The translations under genes and the position numbers were made by a program. Below are positions 44,127 through 54,739 of a DNA stretch of 64,000 bases, piece by piece. The stretch comes from Otatea glauca (taxonomy: Eukaryota; Streptophyta; Magnoliopsida; Poales; Poaceae), in assembly GCA_036346275.1 (NCBI GenBank), contig CM070720.1:10455278-10519277 (forward strand), read 5' to 3'. A model generated the notes under the pieces. It was not told the origin of the DNA. It searched no databases and worked only from the letters and a program-made list of their open reading frames with translations. Within the stretch, counting starts at the first letter, position 1; each line of letters opens with the position of its first letter.

Positions 44127-44989
44127 CTACGCCAAGCATACAACATTTAGTGTTAAATATTAAAGTACACTAGGTGTCCATATGCACACATTGCTAAATT
44201 ATAACCAATTACTACCTTCGAACAAAACAAACAATTGGATCTACAAGCTAGACATCTAAACACAATCTTTAAATTAATTCTCTCTTCACCAAACTAGCTA
44301 CCTAAATCTTATATATAATAATGCAGTTTGATTTAACCAATTACTAACCTTTGATCACAAAGAACTTGCACATGCATAGACCTACAAGCTAGATCTAAAC
44401 AATCTTCAAATTCTCTCCTTACCAAGCTAGATCTTGAATATAATGTAATTACCCATTACTAAACCTTAGATCAACAAGATCACACTTGGATCTACAAGCT
44501 AGCCAGATCTAAACAATCTTCAAATTTCTCTTCTAAGTAATATCTTAAATATAAAGCAATTAATTAGAATCCAAGAAATTATATACTAACTTGCTTAAAT
44601 ATTGAAAAGAACAGTACATGGATCTACAAGCTACATCTATATACAATCTCTCTTCAAATTCTCTCCTTACCAAGCTAGATCATTAATCTAATGCAATTAA
44701 AACCCATTACTACCCTTATATAGAAAAGAACACATGAATCTACAAGCTAGATCTAAAAAATCATCAAATTCTCTTCTTACCAAGCTAGATCTTGAACATA
44801 CTACAATTAGACACCATTACTAACCTTAGATCACCAAAATCAAATGGATCATCAATCACCCTTCAAAATCAACGGTCTTCTTTTACCAAATCGCCTCACA
44901 GCCGCACAACCGTAGCCAAATGAAAAATAGATCCCGAAACCCTAAAATGCACCAAGTGGCTCAGGCCTCTGTATTATATATTGCTGAGA
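44127..44989 (-). repeat. Leader of CACTA-A TNP2 with about six tandem units
   Basis: From about 44180 to 44840 a unit of roughly 100-120 bp recurs, marked by GGATCTACAAGCTAGATCTAAACAATCTTCAAATTCTC and ACCAAGCTAGATC blocks (each under 20 bases when taken singly). No ORF. TATTATATATT at 44972-44982 could be the TATA region of TNP2. Confidence 0.6.
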
Positions 44990-45346
44990 GATATCACAGA
45001 TGGTTTTATACAAAAACCATCAATGATAAACATAGTATCCCAGACGGTTTTATTAGAAAAACTTCAGTGATCTATCACAGACGGTTTTACTATAAAACCG
45101 TCTGGGATAAAACCTGCTATCACAGACGGGTTTTTTATAAAACCGTCTGAGATATTATCACAAACTGTTTTATTATAAAACTGTATATGACATTGATGTA
45201 TATTACTGACGATTTTTGAAGAGTACCGTTTGTGATGATGTCACTGACGGTTTCAATATAAAACCGTCAGTGATGTTAATCGTCATAGACGGTTTTGAGG
45301 AACCGTTTGTGATGAGGCATCTAATATAAGCCTTTCTATAGTAGTG
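44990..45346. repeat. CACTA-A subterminal repeats, right end
   Basis: About eight inverted pairs of ATCACAGACGGTTTT and AAAACCGTCTGTGAT, ending in AAGCCTTTCTATAGTAGTG. Matches the left end in motif and terminal sequence. Confidence 0.9.
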
Positions 45347-45361
45347 ACGTCTCCTGTTCGA

Positions 45362-45651
45362 GGGTGCTTGTTTTATAAATATGCTGAAATAGCATATTTA
45401 TATAAAAGCACTCTTGAATTGTTTACGTTTTTTGGACAGTTCGAGGATATGTGGTTCGGGCAAGTTCCTAATTAAGTTGTTGTATATCTGCAGAGAAAAT
45501 TAATTTCGGCAACATCTCATTGGTATTCTTCGGATACACACCCTCTTGACTTGTTGTCGAGATGTGTATTTGGAGAACAGCGGGAAGATGTTGCAATTTT
45601 CTCTGAAGTTGTATAACATCTTAGGAACTTACCCGAACCACGTATCCTCGA
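45362..45651 (+). other. Two consecutive hairpins in the CACTA-B 5' region
   Basis: Hairpin 1: arms 45362-45385 and 45391-45414 around a GAAAT loop. Hairpin 2: arms 45441-45540 and 45562-45651 around a loop of about 20 bases. Its outer ends TCGAGGATATGTGGTTCGGG and the complement of CCCGAACCACGTATCCTCGA pair almost perfectly, with small bulges farther in. They lie in the leader or first intron upstream of TNP2, whose ATG is at 46042. A transcript would fold into a long double-stranded stem. Confidence 0.8.
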
Positions 45652-46041
45652 ATGGGATTAGGACCTAACCTAATTAGATATTGGGAGTCATCGTTGGTAC
45701 GTACTTAGTTGGTCAATAGATAGACATTTCTTTAAGACCATTCAATTCCTCAACTTTGTTAATGCTTCCACCTTTTTTTTGTTTCATTGAAGTCAAAAGA
45801 ATTGCAAGCTTACTGCATGCATTATGAAATTTGACATCATTGTTAATGTTTTAAATGTATATCTCCTAACTAGGGAATCGAAAGCTCTTAACTAGGGAAG
45901 AAGGTATCAGGAGTAAAATTATATATCTTGGAACCGTCCTCTATTTTGCAAAGGTAATTAAATGATGTCTCAATATTTGAAATAGCTAGCTAGCTATTGC
46001 TCCAGTTTTTTTGTTAATTTAGTGTGCGTAGTTTAATTGCA

Positions 46042-49000
46042 GATGGACCGTGATGAATGGATGTATCAGAAAAGCCGTGTGAATGCTGAATTTCAGAGGG
46101 GTGTTAAGGAGTTCAAAAAAAATTTAGAAGAAGACATGGTGAAGAGGAGTGTAAACTACATGTATTATCCTTGATTTGATTGCACCAATCTCAGGAGATT
46201 TAACAACTCAGCTCAAGTTGAAGATCACTTGATTCGACGTATCTTCGTGTGGAATTACATGTGTTGGATCTATCATAGAGAGACAAGTACTACCCGTCCG
46301 GTATGCAACGAAGACATGCTGGAACCCAATCACGAGTTGTAGCGTGATATGTTTGAGGAGGACAATTTAGAGAAAATGTTGCAGGATATGGAGGAAAATT
46401 ACGCTGAAAGATAGTTTGAAAAGTTTAAAAACTTGATGGAAGACGATGCCAAATTGTTGTTCTCGGGTTGCAAAGCGGAATACACCAAGTTGGGTTCGGT
46501 CCTTGCATTGTTCGAACTGAAGGCAAAATACCGTTGGATAGATACAAGTTTTAATGCGCTTTTAGTTCTTCTATTGGATGTGCTTCCGGAGAGAAATGAG
46601 TTGCAAACAAGCATTTATGAAATGAAGAAGCTACTATGTCCTATGGGAATGGAAATTGAAAGGATACATGCATATCCGAATGATTGCATCTTGTACCGTA
46701 ACGTGTATAAGGAATTGCACGTTTATCCAGTTTATGGTGTACCCCGGTATAAACAAAAGAAGCGTAAGAGCTGAGGCAACGATGGTGAAGAGGTCAACAA
46801 AGGGGCATCGGTCAAGGTATTGTGGTACTTACCCATCATTCCCAATTTGGAGTGGTTGTTTGCAAATCCCAAAGAGGAAAAATTGTTGTGTTGATATTAC
46901 GAATCTCGTAAGGAAGATGGCAAGCTAAGACATCCTGTTGATTTGGCTCAATGGAGAAACATTGATTGGAAACATGAAGAGTTTAGTGCCGAGATGAGGA
47001 ATATAAGATTTGGATTGAGTACCGATAGAATGAATCCGTTTGGTAATATGAGCAGTCGTCACAGTACTTGATTAGTTCTATTGTGTATCTACAATCTCCC
47101 TCCTTGGTTGTGTATGACGCAGAAGTATATCATGATGTCGTTATTAATCTTGGAACCCAAACAGCCAGTAAATGATATTGATGTGTACCTAGCACCACTG
47201 ATTGAGGATTTGGTAAAATTGTGGAACGATGGGGTCGTGGTGTGCAATGCATACAAAATAGAGAATTTCACCCTACAGGCTATGATATTTTGCACCATAA
47301 ATGATTTCCCGACCCTTGATAATTTGGCGGGCTACAGTACGAAGAGAGCCAAAGTGTGTCCTATTTGTGAAGAGGAGACTGAGAGCTTGTGGCTGCCGAA
47401 TTTTAAGAAAACTATGTACATGTGTCACCGTAGGTTTCTATCTTGAAGTCATTGATACCATAGGAAGGATGACAAATTTGATGGGAAGAGGGAAGTTCGT
47501 TCGGCTCCGCAGCTTATGAGTGGAAGGCAAGTATATTCACGTGTGGAGGATATTGATGTTCAATATGAAAAGAGCGGTAAATCTGTTCGTCCTAGGACCA
47601 TTTGGAAGAAGAGGTCGATATTTGGGGACTTGCCATACTGGAAGGAGTTAGATGTCTGGTATTATATTGATATGATGCACGTTGAGAAGAATATTTGTAA
47701 CAATTTGGTTGGCATCCTGCTGAACATACATGGAAAAACCAAGGATGGTGTGAATGCTCACCGCGATATGGCCTACATGGGAATCAGGCCCAAGCTTGTA
47801 GTGATGGAAGAGGATGGAAAAGGTCCGTACATCCCCGCTGTATGCTACACCTTGTCCAAGAAGGAGAAAGAAGACCTCTGCAAGTATCTCTAAGATATTA
47901 AAGTTCCATCAGGACACTTCGCAAATATTAAGAAGCTTGTGTCCATGGATGATTTGAAGTTGCTTGGTATAAAATCCCACGACTGTCATGTTTTGATGAC
48001 CCAAATGCTCCCTATTGCAATCAGAAAATTCTGCCAGAGGATGTTAGGTTGACAATTACGAAGCTATGTTATTTCTTAAATGCCATTTCTTGTAAGGTTA
48101 TTGATCCCGATGTACGACACAATTTGAAAAGTGAGGTGTGCAGACTCTATGTCAGCTTGAGATGCATTTCCCCCTGTCATTCTTTGACATCATGGTCCAC
48201 CTTGTTGTTCACCTTGTTAGAGAGATTAAGATATATGGACCTGCATTCCTACGTTACATGTATCCGTTCGAGAGGTACATGGATATATTAAAGTCATACA
48301 TGAGGAATCGGTTGAAGCCTGAGGGTAGTATTGTTGAAGATTATGGGACTGAAGAGGTTATTGAGTTCTGCATGGACTATCTAGGTAAAACACAAGCAAT
48401 TGGTGTTCCTTTATCTCATCATGAGGGTAGACTTGGTGGTAAAGGAACCATTGGGTTAAAACTAACGAGTTCAGGGTTTGATATGTATTATAAAACACAT
48501 TTGAAAGTCTTGCAGCACAGCGCAGAAGTTCATCTATACATCGAGCAACACAAGTTGATATTACAGGTTATATGGACGAGCTTTCCGTTATGCGAGAACA
48601 CAACGATCGATTTCTCACATGGTTCAAAGAAAAGGCGAAGGTCTCCGTTAGTGAGGATGCCAAATGGTTGGCTGACAGACCAAGATTTAATGTACAGATA
48701 TGGCAGGGGTACGATATTAATAGCTACACCTTTTACACTGAAAGTCAAGATGCAAAGAGCACTGTTCAAAACAATGGTGTGAGCATAGATGCTTTGTCTG
48801 ACGATCACTCTAAAAGAGGATCCTCAATCACAATGAACTCGTACTACGGGATGATCGAAGAAATTTGGGGGCTCGATTATAGAATATATCAACTTCCTTT
48901 GTTCCTATGTAAGTGGGTGAGACTTCCACATGGAGTGAAGGTCCACAAGAAAGGTTTTACTCTTGTGGATCCCAATAGACTCGTCTACAAAGATGAACCA

Positions 49001-49100
49001 TTTGTTCTTGCGAAGCAAGCAACTCAAGTCTTCTATGTGCGTGATCTGGCCAATCCTAGGTTGCACGTCATCCTTAATGGCAAGAGGTGGATCGTTTGAG
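46042..49100 (+). pseudogene. CACTA-B TNP2 transposase
   Basis: ATG at 46042 directly after TTTAATTGCAG (MDRDEWMYQKSRVNAEF). Family order: transposase-associated domain; TNP2 core from 46433 (LLFSGCKAEYTKLGSVL, PMGMEIERIHAYPNDCILYR); 47081-47446 (YNLPPWLCMTQKYIMMS, CTINDFPTLDNLAGYS); 47516-47893 (MMHVEKNICNNLVGIL); 48138 onward (FDIMVHLVVHLVREIKIYG, YPFERYMDILKSYMRN); and DUF4216 48572-49099 (SYYGMIEEIWGLDYRIYQ, RRWIV-like end). Stops occur after NYMYYP, NHEL and NYAER, and frameshifts near 46770, 47440, 48040 and 48560. Unlike the CACTA-A copy, the C-terminal domain is kept (DEPFVLAKQATQVFYVRD). Confidence 0.85.
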
Positions 49101-49635
49101 TTGAAAATGTCATAGATGAAGAAGAGTACAATTAATTCGATGAAATACCTTCGTTTGCAGATGGGGCATGTCTTAGCGGTGATAACGATACATATGGAAT
49201 AAATTACATGCGTGTAGATTATCAAGAAAGGTTATATTATAAATAAATGGACTACGTCAATGTAGATAATGCTATGTACATGTTTCAAATGTTTGTATTG
49301 TAAAAAAAGATTTGAAGGTTTGGGGTCTGACCTTTGCTAGAACTGCACTGGAAAGAGACTTGGGAAAATTAGGGCGTTCAATTTATCTAGAAAAGCCAAA
49401 AACGCAAGATTGTGTTAAGAACACGAAACAGATAACCGGAAAAGGCAAAAAAAGAAAGATAACTAGTCGAGGAGACATAACTCCATTCATAAAAAAATAG
49501 TAGACTACATAATAATAGTGTACTAGTTGAAATATTTAAGCCTGTAATTGGTTATATTCTTTAATAGTAAGCAATTTTTTTAAAAATGTGATCTTAAGTG
49601 GTTATGCATGCTTGCAAGAAATAAGTGCATGCAAT
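49101..49635 (+). other. 3' part of CACTA-B TNP2 and spacer
   Basis: A basic 62-codon ORF at 49312-49500 ends GKGKKRKITSRGDITPFIKK. It may be a late TNP2 exon (nuclear-localisation-like Lys/Arg run) or chance. The rest is AT-rich. Confidence 0.35.
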
Positions 49636-49850
49636 AATATTGAAATCGGTTCGTACATGAAACCGACATAGATACTACAATTATTGCAATCGGTTCGTAC
49701 ATGGAACCGACACAGATGCTCACATTCATTGCAATCGGTTCTTTCAACAAACCGATAGAGATATTCACGTTTGTTGCAATCTATTCTTTTAAGAACCGAC
49801 AGAGATATTCGTGTTTATTGCAATCGTTTCTTTTAAGAACCGACACAGAT
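49636..49850. repeat. Internal array of CACTA-B terminal-type motifs
   Basis: Five inverted pairs of TTGCAATCGGTTC and GAACCGACAGAGATA. They share CAATCGGTTC and an ACATG spacer with the element's left subterminal repeats (21755-21965). As in CACTA-A, the array lies between TNP2 and the promoter of the second gene. Confidence 0.75.
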
Positions 49851-49859
49851 AACTCAGTG

Positions 49860-49865
49860 TATATA
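49860..49865 (+). promoter_or_regulatory. TATA box of the CACTA-B TNPA gene
   Basis: TATATA right after the internal array, followed by a CT-rich leader (CTCATCTCACTTCATC and on) and a GCAAG/GTACT donor near 50050. Confidence 0.5.
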
Positions 49866-51512
49866 CTTCCTCATCTCACTTCATCTCATCTCACTCCATC
49901 TACCTCACTTTCACTAGCTCTAGCTCTCCCTCTTCACCCATGCCCTCACTTGTGCCCCCTTCGCCCGTGCCCTCACACACGCCCTTCGCCCCCTTTGTCC
50001 GTGCCCTCACTCATGCCCCTTCACTCGCGCCGACTCTCCCCGCTAGCAAGGTACTCCGGATCTGTGCACCAGCAAGGTACTTCTGATATGTTGTTGAGTC
50101 ATGATCTGTGCGGGAGGAGCTTGCTTAGGGTTGCGGGATTCAAGTCAGATTGGCGCGAATATGTTCAACTAGTTTGCCAATATTGCTTGCCGATTTGTAT
50201 TAATTAGGGTTAGATGTTCATCTTTGAGCTTTGTTAATTTACATTGCAATCTATGACTGGAATCTTATGATGCTCAAGTTGCTGGTCTTTATTACGCAGT
50301 TAGGCCAAATGATACTGGTTTTCAGGTTAGTTATGTAACTCAGCGATTCACTTTGAAAGCATTTTTTCAATTCAATGTTAATCCAAATGATGCAGTGTTG
50401 GAAACATCATTCTAATTCACAAGAACTGGCTATTAAATATACTAAAAATTAAAAGTAGAAGTCCTGTTGTATGCATGCAAGTACCTTTAACTCTTTAAGT
50501 ATTGATACTGACTACTAAGCAACAAACTAATCCCAAGACTTATTTTCTGCATCTTCATAATGTTCCGTAGAAAAGTGAAACTTGTACTACTGCTGTATGA
50601 CATATGCCCAGAGGTCATAATGTTGGCACTTGGCCATTGGAAAGTTGGTGGTGATGACAAACATTCGACATATTTTTTATTTTCAAAATATGCAAAATGA
50701 ATCTCAAAGTGACCCCTAGCCAATCTAGTTTGGAAAGAGAATATGGACTCAATCTTTTGTGTTGTACTAGCCCTAGGGAGCAAACATGTGTTCAATGCCA
50801 CACGAGGCAGTGTTATATTTTGGATTAACTTTTCATTTCAAAATTCATGACCAAATCGATGTGACATGTGGGTACGAGGATCCATGCATTGTCTACCAAC
50901 TCCTGGCACGTGCCCTTCTGAAGCAAAGTTTTAGTAGTGGTTTTGTAGCTAAAGCTGTGCCCCCTGTCGATATGTCTGTAACCCAATTTATCTTTTTCGA
51001 AGTCCTTCCACCACTAGAACATATCACATCTGCAGGCAGTAGTTTCTTTCATTTCTGGATTTCCAGTTATATTGTTGCTTGAACCTGGCTAGATCTAGAT
51101 GAATTCTATTGGTACCAACTACCATGTATGAACTACTGATGCCACTGCTGCGAGCTTCTACATTTTCTTGGACAATGCAGGTCAGGAGTCATCATGTGGT
51201 TGAATTACGGATGCTGAGAATAGTGAAATGTTGCAGTCATCTTACACTACAACTTGTGTTTCATTGTTTTTTTTTGAACAAGGGTCCTTGTTCAGTTCAA
51301 AGCCGTGAAGAATTCTGCCTGCTATTTAACCTTGTATAGTTGATATTAGGATTATGGGTTTGTAATTTTGTATACCTGATCTCTCTTCTATTGTTTCATG
51401 AGTTTGTATGGCTGATCTCTCCTTGACGCACATCTCATGGACTGTATCTGTTTATCAATTGTATATATGAAATGACGATGGTGATCATACTTTATTTGTT
51501 TACCAACTGTAG
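49866..51512 (+). other. Leader and long intron of the CACTA-B TNPA gene
   Basis: The CT-rich leader extends to about 50050. The rest holds only short ORFs with no recognisable domain. Some of it may be an unrelated insertion, but no borders are seen. Confidence 0.4.
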
Positions 51513-51883
51513 ACAGTATAAGCGATCAGAGTCAAGGGTTGAAGGACATCCTATCTTCAGCAATCGGGAAGCCCGACCATAAGGACCGGGTGCTTGCTAC
51601 AGGTGTGGGGCATATGAAGAGGTCCTTCTTACAAGAGGACGCTGCTAATGCCAGATCAAGATCTTGGGAGGCACGTGTGGAGCACCTCAAGGACACGCTG
51701 AGGGAGGAGCTGAAGGAGGAGATGAGGGAGGAGATGATGGCACATGAGGAGCACTTGAGGACCGAAATGATGGTGATGATCTCCCACAGTCAGAGTCAGA
51801 TGGCCTCGCCTCTCGTAGAAAGGCATGTGCCCCTCCCTAGCAGTTGTGCTTCCAAAAATGATCAAGCCGGTCCCCAGCTGAAG
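51513..51883 (+). pseudogene. CACTA-B TNPA-like exon
   Basis: Flanked by an AG acceptor (51511-51512) and a GT donor (51884). Encodes LKDILSSAIGKPDHKDRVLA followed by TGVG, the TNPA/Ptta motif that precedes the coiled coil (normally GT-EH-GRVRGVG), and then a charged helix LKDTLREELKEEMREEMM. No TNPA N-terminus, Ulp1 part or right terminus follows, so only this exon survives. Confidence 0.65.
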
Positions 51884-51919
51884 GTAATAATTGTTTCTGA
51901 CTTAAAGTTACAAGAGTAA

Positions 51920-52645
51920 ACTAAACAATGTTTTGGATCAAGTTGCGCACTTCTTGGAGGCGCCTACTAAGTGCTAGCTCGTCGTGACGGACAAAAGATT
52001 GCAAAAAATGTTGTAAAAAGCCATTAAAGGCCCAAAAAGTAGGAAAAATGTAAGAAATATATAAAAAAGTATGGAAAAACATGAAAAAAATTCTAGCATG
52101 GTCTTTCCTAAATATGGAACATTTTTGACATGACCTTTGCTATATTTTAGACAATTACAAGTTGTAAAGTAGACATTTAGCTATATTGTGTCAACAAATA
52201 ATCTTTCATTTCAATACTACTCACATATCAATCCAATAAGTGCAAAAATAGGCATTCATATAATGACATACCAATACCATTCACATATTAACATTATTTA
52301 CATTTCAATACCTTTCATTTGAAGTTGTGAAGTAGGCATAGCTTCGTCGTTTTTCCATTGTCACACATATGCCATGTTCGACCTACATGAACGGAATGTT
52401 AGTAAAAAATTGAGTTGCAATGAAATAAAATATACAAATAAAACAAAATTTCAGCATGACCTTTGCTATATTTTAGACAACTTCCATACTAAAGTTTTGG
52501 TAGTTCATGCACGCATACAACGAGAAGTAAGCTTTTCAATATTGGATAACATTAACATATTAAAATATACCATAGTAAGATAATTTCTGTGCATACAAAT
52601 ATCGCTACTTGAATAAATAGTACCATTTTCGGGTGTCATCCATTG
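51920..52645. other. AT-rich DNA, no gene recognised
   Basis: Very A/T-rich, with weak internal repetition (GGAAAAATG / TATGGAAAAAC near 52030-52090). The ORF at 52374-52583 has no domain and is not called. Confidence 0.4.
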
Positions 52646-53034
52646 CTACTAAATATACTTCAACAAATATTGCTACAAAATATAATTGAACAAATATTGG
52701 TACTAAATATACTCCAACAAATATTGCTACTAAATATACTTCAACAAATATTGCTACTAAATATTTCTACTTGACATAATTAAACAAATATTGCTACATG
52801 ACATACTTCAACAAATATTACTACTTGACATACTTGAACAAATATTGCTACTAAATATAATTGAACAAATATTTGTACTAAATATACTTCAACAAATATT
52901 GCTACTAATTATAATTGAACAAAAATTGCTACTTGACATAATTGAAGAAATATTGCTACTTGACATACTTGAACAAATATTGTTACTAAAATATGTTGAA
53001 GTAAATATTGCTACTTGACATACTTGAACAATTT
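52646..53034. repeat. AT-rich minisatellite, about 27-bp unit, some 14 copies
   Basis: Tandem variants of AACAAATATTGCTACT plus AAATATACTTC, alternating with a variant unit in which AAATATACTTC becomes TGACATACTTG. The translated repeat at 52791-53018 is an artefact of this array. Confidence 0.85.
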
Positions 53035-54149
53035 TTGGATTTTCTATTTTCTACATATTGAATGGTTCAAAAACATCTCCAAACTTTGTTTTTGCAAAAA
53101 ATATTCACGCCAAAGATCATAAAGCTGTTAATACTAATTTTAGGGAATTTTTTGATATTTTTTTCAAAATTTCTGATTTGTTTGAATTTAAATTTGAATT
53201 TAACCGATAAACCGAGTGCTATTGCTTTTCAAACTGGAATAGTACGGGCGGTTTTGGACGGTTTGTGAACCCTGGGTGTATCCACACAAATTATGCTCCT
53301 TAAACTACATAAAGAAGTGCAAGACAATCTGAAAAGTAGTTGTGTACATTCATCCGTACAATTCTTCATTTTTATTTAAGCTATCCAAGGTCTGACTTTT
53401 AAGAGTATCGACTGTTCGTGCGACCTGGCCACTGGAAAGTCCCAGCATGCGATCGACAACACACGTATGGCAATCTTAAAGAAAAATCTGTGTCTTTTTT
53501 ATGGTGGCGTGTCCGTACATGTTCTAGTTGTTGGCTGTGTTGGTATAGGCGACGCTGACTGAATTGGCAATCTAATAGGCCGTACATGTGCTTGTACGTA
53601 CATAGCTATATATACGAGTGAGATAATAACATTACTAGTTTTTCTTTAAGTTGCTTGAAGATATTGTGGATCCAGCACAAGTCTTGTTTTTTCATTTGTC
53701 TGGGCGGTTCCATGAAAAATATCTTGGTTGATGATACGATCGAATTGAAGTATGACTTTGCTTCGAGACAACGCATTTGTCTCAAAAATTAAGTACTCCA
53801 AGGATAAATATTAAGAATTTAGGTTGAATGTCTTCATCACCTATGCAAAGTTTATTAATATTGCTAATCTTGAGGGCAAAAAAGGTCAAACTAACCTAAC
53901 TCACGGAAAAGATCACCGTCTCACCACATCTGTCCTCTTGACTAGTCTAATGTATGATTTCAATTTGTTGCTTGATCATAACTTCATATATATCTATATC
54001 ATGTTGATTATTCCATCTTTTCTGCCATCTGCTATACCTACAGATTGAGTGGCACTGTAAGTTTTTTCGCGAAGTGAATTTTGCGCACTGTCCTAATCAT
54101 GGTACTGCTAGCATCGGGATTTGAATCCATGCAAATAGAGTACAGTATT
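53035..54149. other. Unassigned intergenic DNA
   Basis: AT-rich, with no domain-bearing ORF. Possibly the host DNA between CACTA-B and CACTA-C. Confidence 0.35.
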
Positions 54150-54175
54150 TATTACTGCAGAACAGCACATCACTG

Positions 54176-54460
54176 CTGGATCCATAATGACATCACTGAC
54201 GGTTACCGGGGCCGACAGTGATTGATCGGCAGTGATACTAGGATCTATCACTGCCGGGTCATGAACCGGCAGTGATGAGTATTATCACTGCCAGTTCTAC
54301 CTACAACCGGCAGTGATATCGAAATATCACTACCGGGTCAAACTAAAATCTGGCAGTGATGAGCATTATCACTGCCGGTTTTACCGGCAGTGATATCGAA
54401 CTATCATTGCCGGGTTATAGCACAATCTGGGGTTTTGTCCAAGAACCGGCAGTGACAAGC
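54176..54460. repeat. CACTA-C subterminal repeats
   Basis: About six inverted pairs of TCACTGCCGGTTC and GAACCGGCAGTGAT. The DNA from 54460 to 54740 is AT-rich and probably 3' UTR. Confidence 0.85.
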
Positions 54461-54739
54461 CATTCACCAAATATTTTTATTGCATATTTTTTTGCAATAT
54501 ATATATATTTTTATACAATTATTTATACAATGTCCATATATAGTATATAAAGAATGTTCAAATCATAATTCAAATATATCCATATATTATAAAGCATCGT
54601 TAAAATCATAATTCAAATATATTAAAGCATCACAATATTTGGTTTTTACAATGATTTGTTTACAAATATAGTTTGACTACATCTCATCTCATTCACTTTG
54701 ATTTTGCACCGACTACAGTAGAAAGAGTTGAAGTAGGCA

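Larger units (their letters stand above)
22354..45346 (-). mobile_element. CACTA-A: about 9.4-kb CACTA element carrying a 13.5-kb gypsy insertion
   Basis: Left end CACTATTACAGAAAGGCTT; right end, on the complement, CACTACTATAGAAAGGCTT. Both lie inside a 3-bp duplication ACG (22351-22353 and 45347-45349). Sub-ends (22354-22670 and 44990-45346) are packed with ATCACAGACGGTTTT inverted repeats. Both genes are on the minus strand: TNP2 (first exon 44126-44052, rest 30507-27605) and TNPA/Ulp1 (leader 27480-27309, body 25891-23083). The gypsy element 30513-44046 sits in TNP2 exon 1. Stops in both genes make it non-autonomous now. Confidence 0.92.
21686..51883 (+). mobile_element. CACTA-B: degraded CACTA element, plus strand, interrupted by CACTA-A
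   Basis: Starts near CACTCTATAGTACAACACT (21686; exact terminus uncertain). Then come inverted ATCACAATCGGTTC repeats, a TATA box and leader (21972 onward), the CACTA-A insertion at 22354-45346, two hairpins, a plus-strand TNP2 pseudogene (46042-49100), an internal CAATCGGTTC array with promoter (49636-49865), and a TNPA exon (51513-51883). Terminal and internal repeats share CAATCGGTTC with an ACATG spacer, which ties the two halves together. No right terminus was found; 51883 is the last base I can assign. Confidence 0.65.

Noticed and set aside
45441..45651. miR820 homologue
   Set aside because: CACTA-borne like miR820, but the mature sequence known from rice is not present in either arm. 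Kept only as an unnamed hairpin.
50786..51082. 98-codon plus ORF as a captured gene
   Set aside because: No recognisable motif. It lies in the presumed intron of the CACTA-B TNPA gene.
52374..53018. Leucine/isoleucine-rich ORFs
   Set aside because: Translation of AT-rich DNA and of the 27-bp minisatellite.
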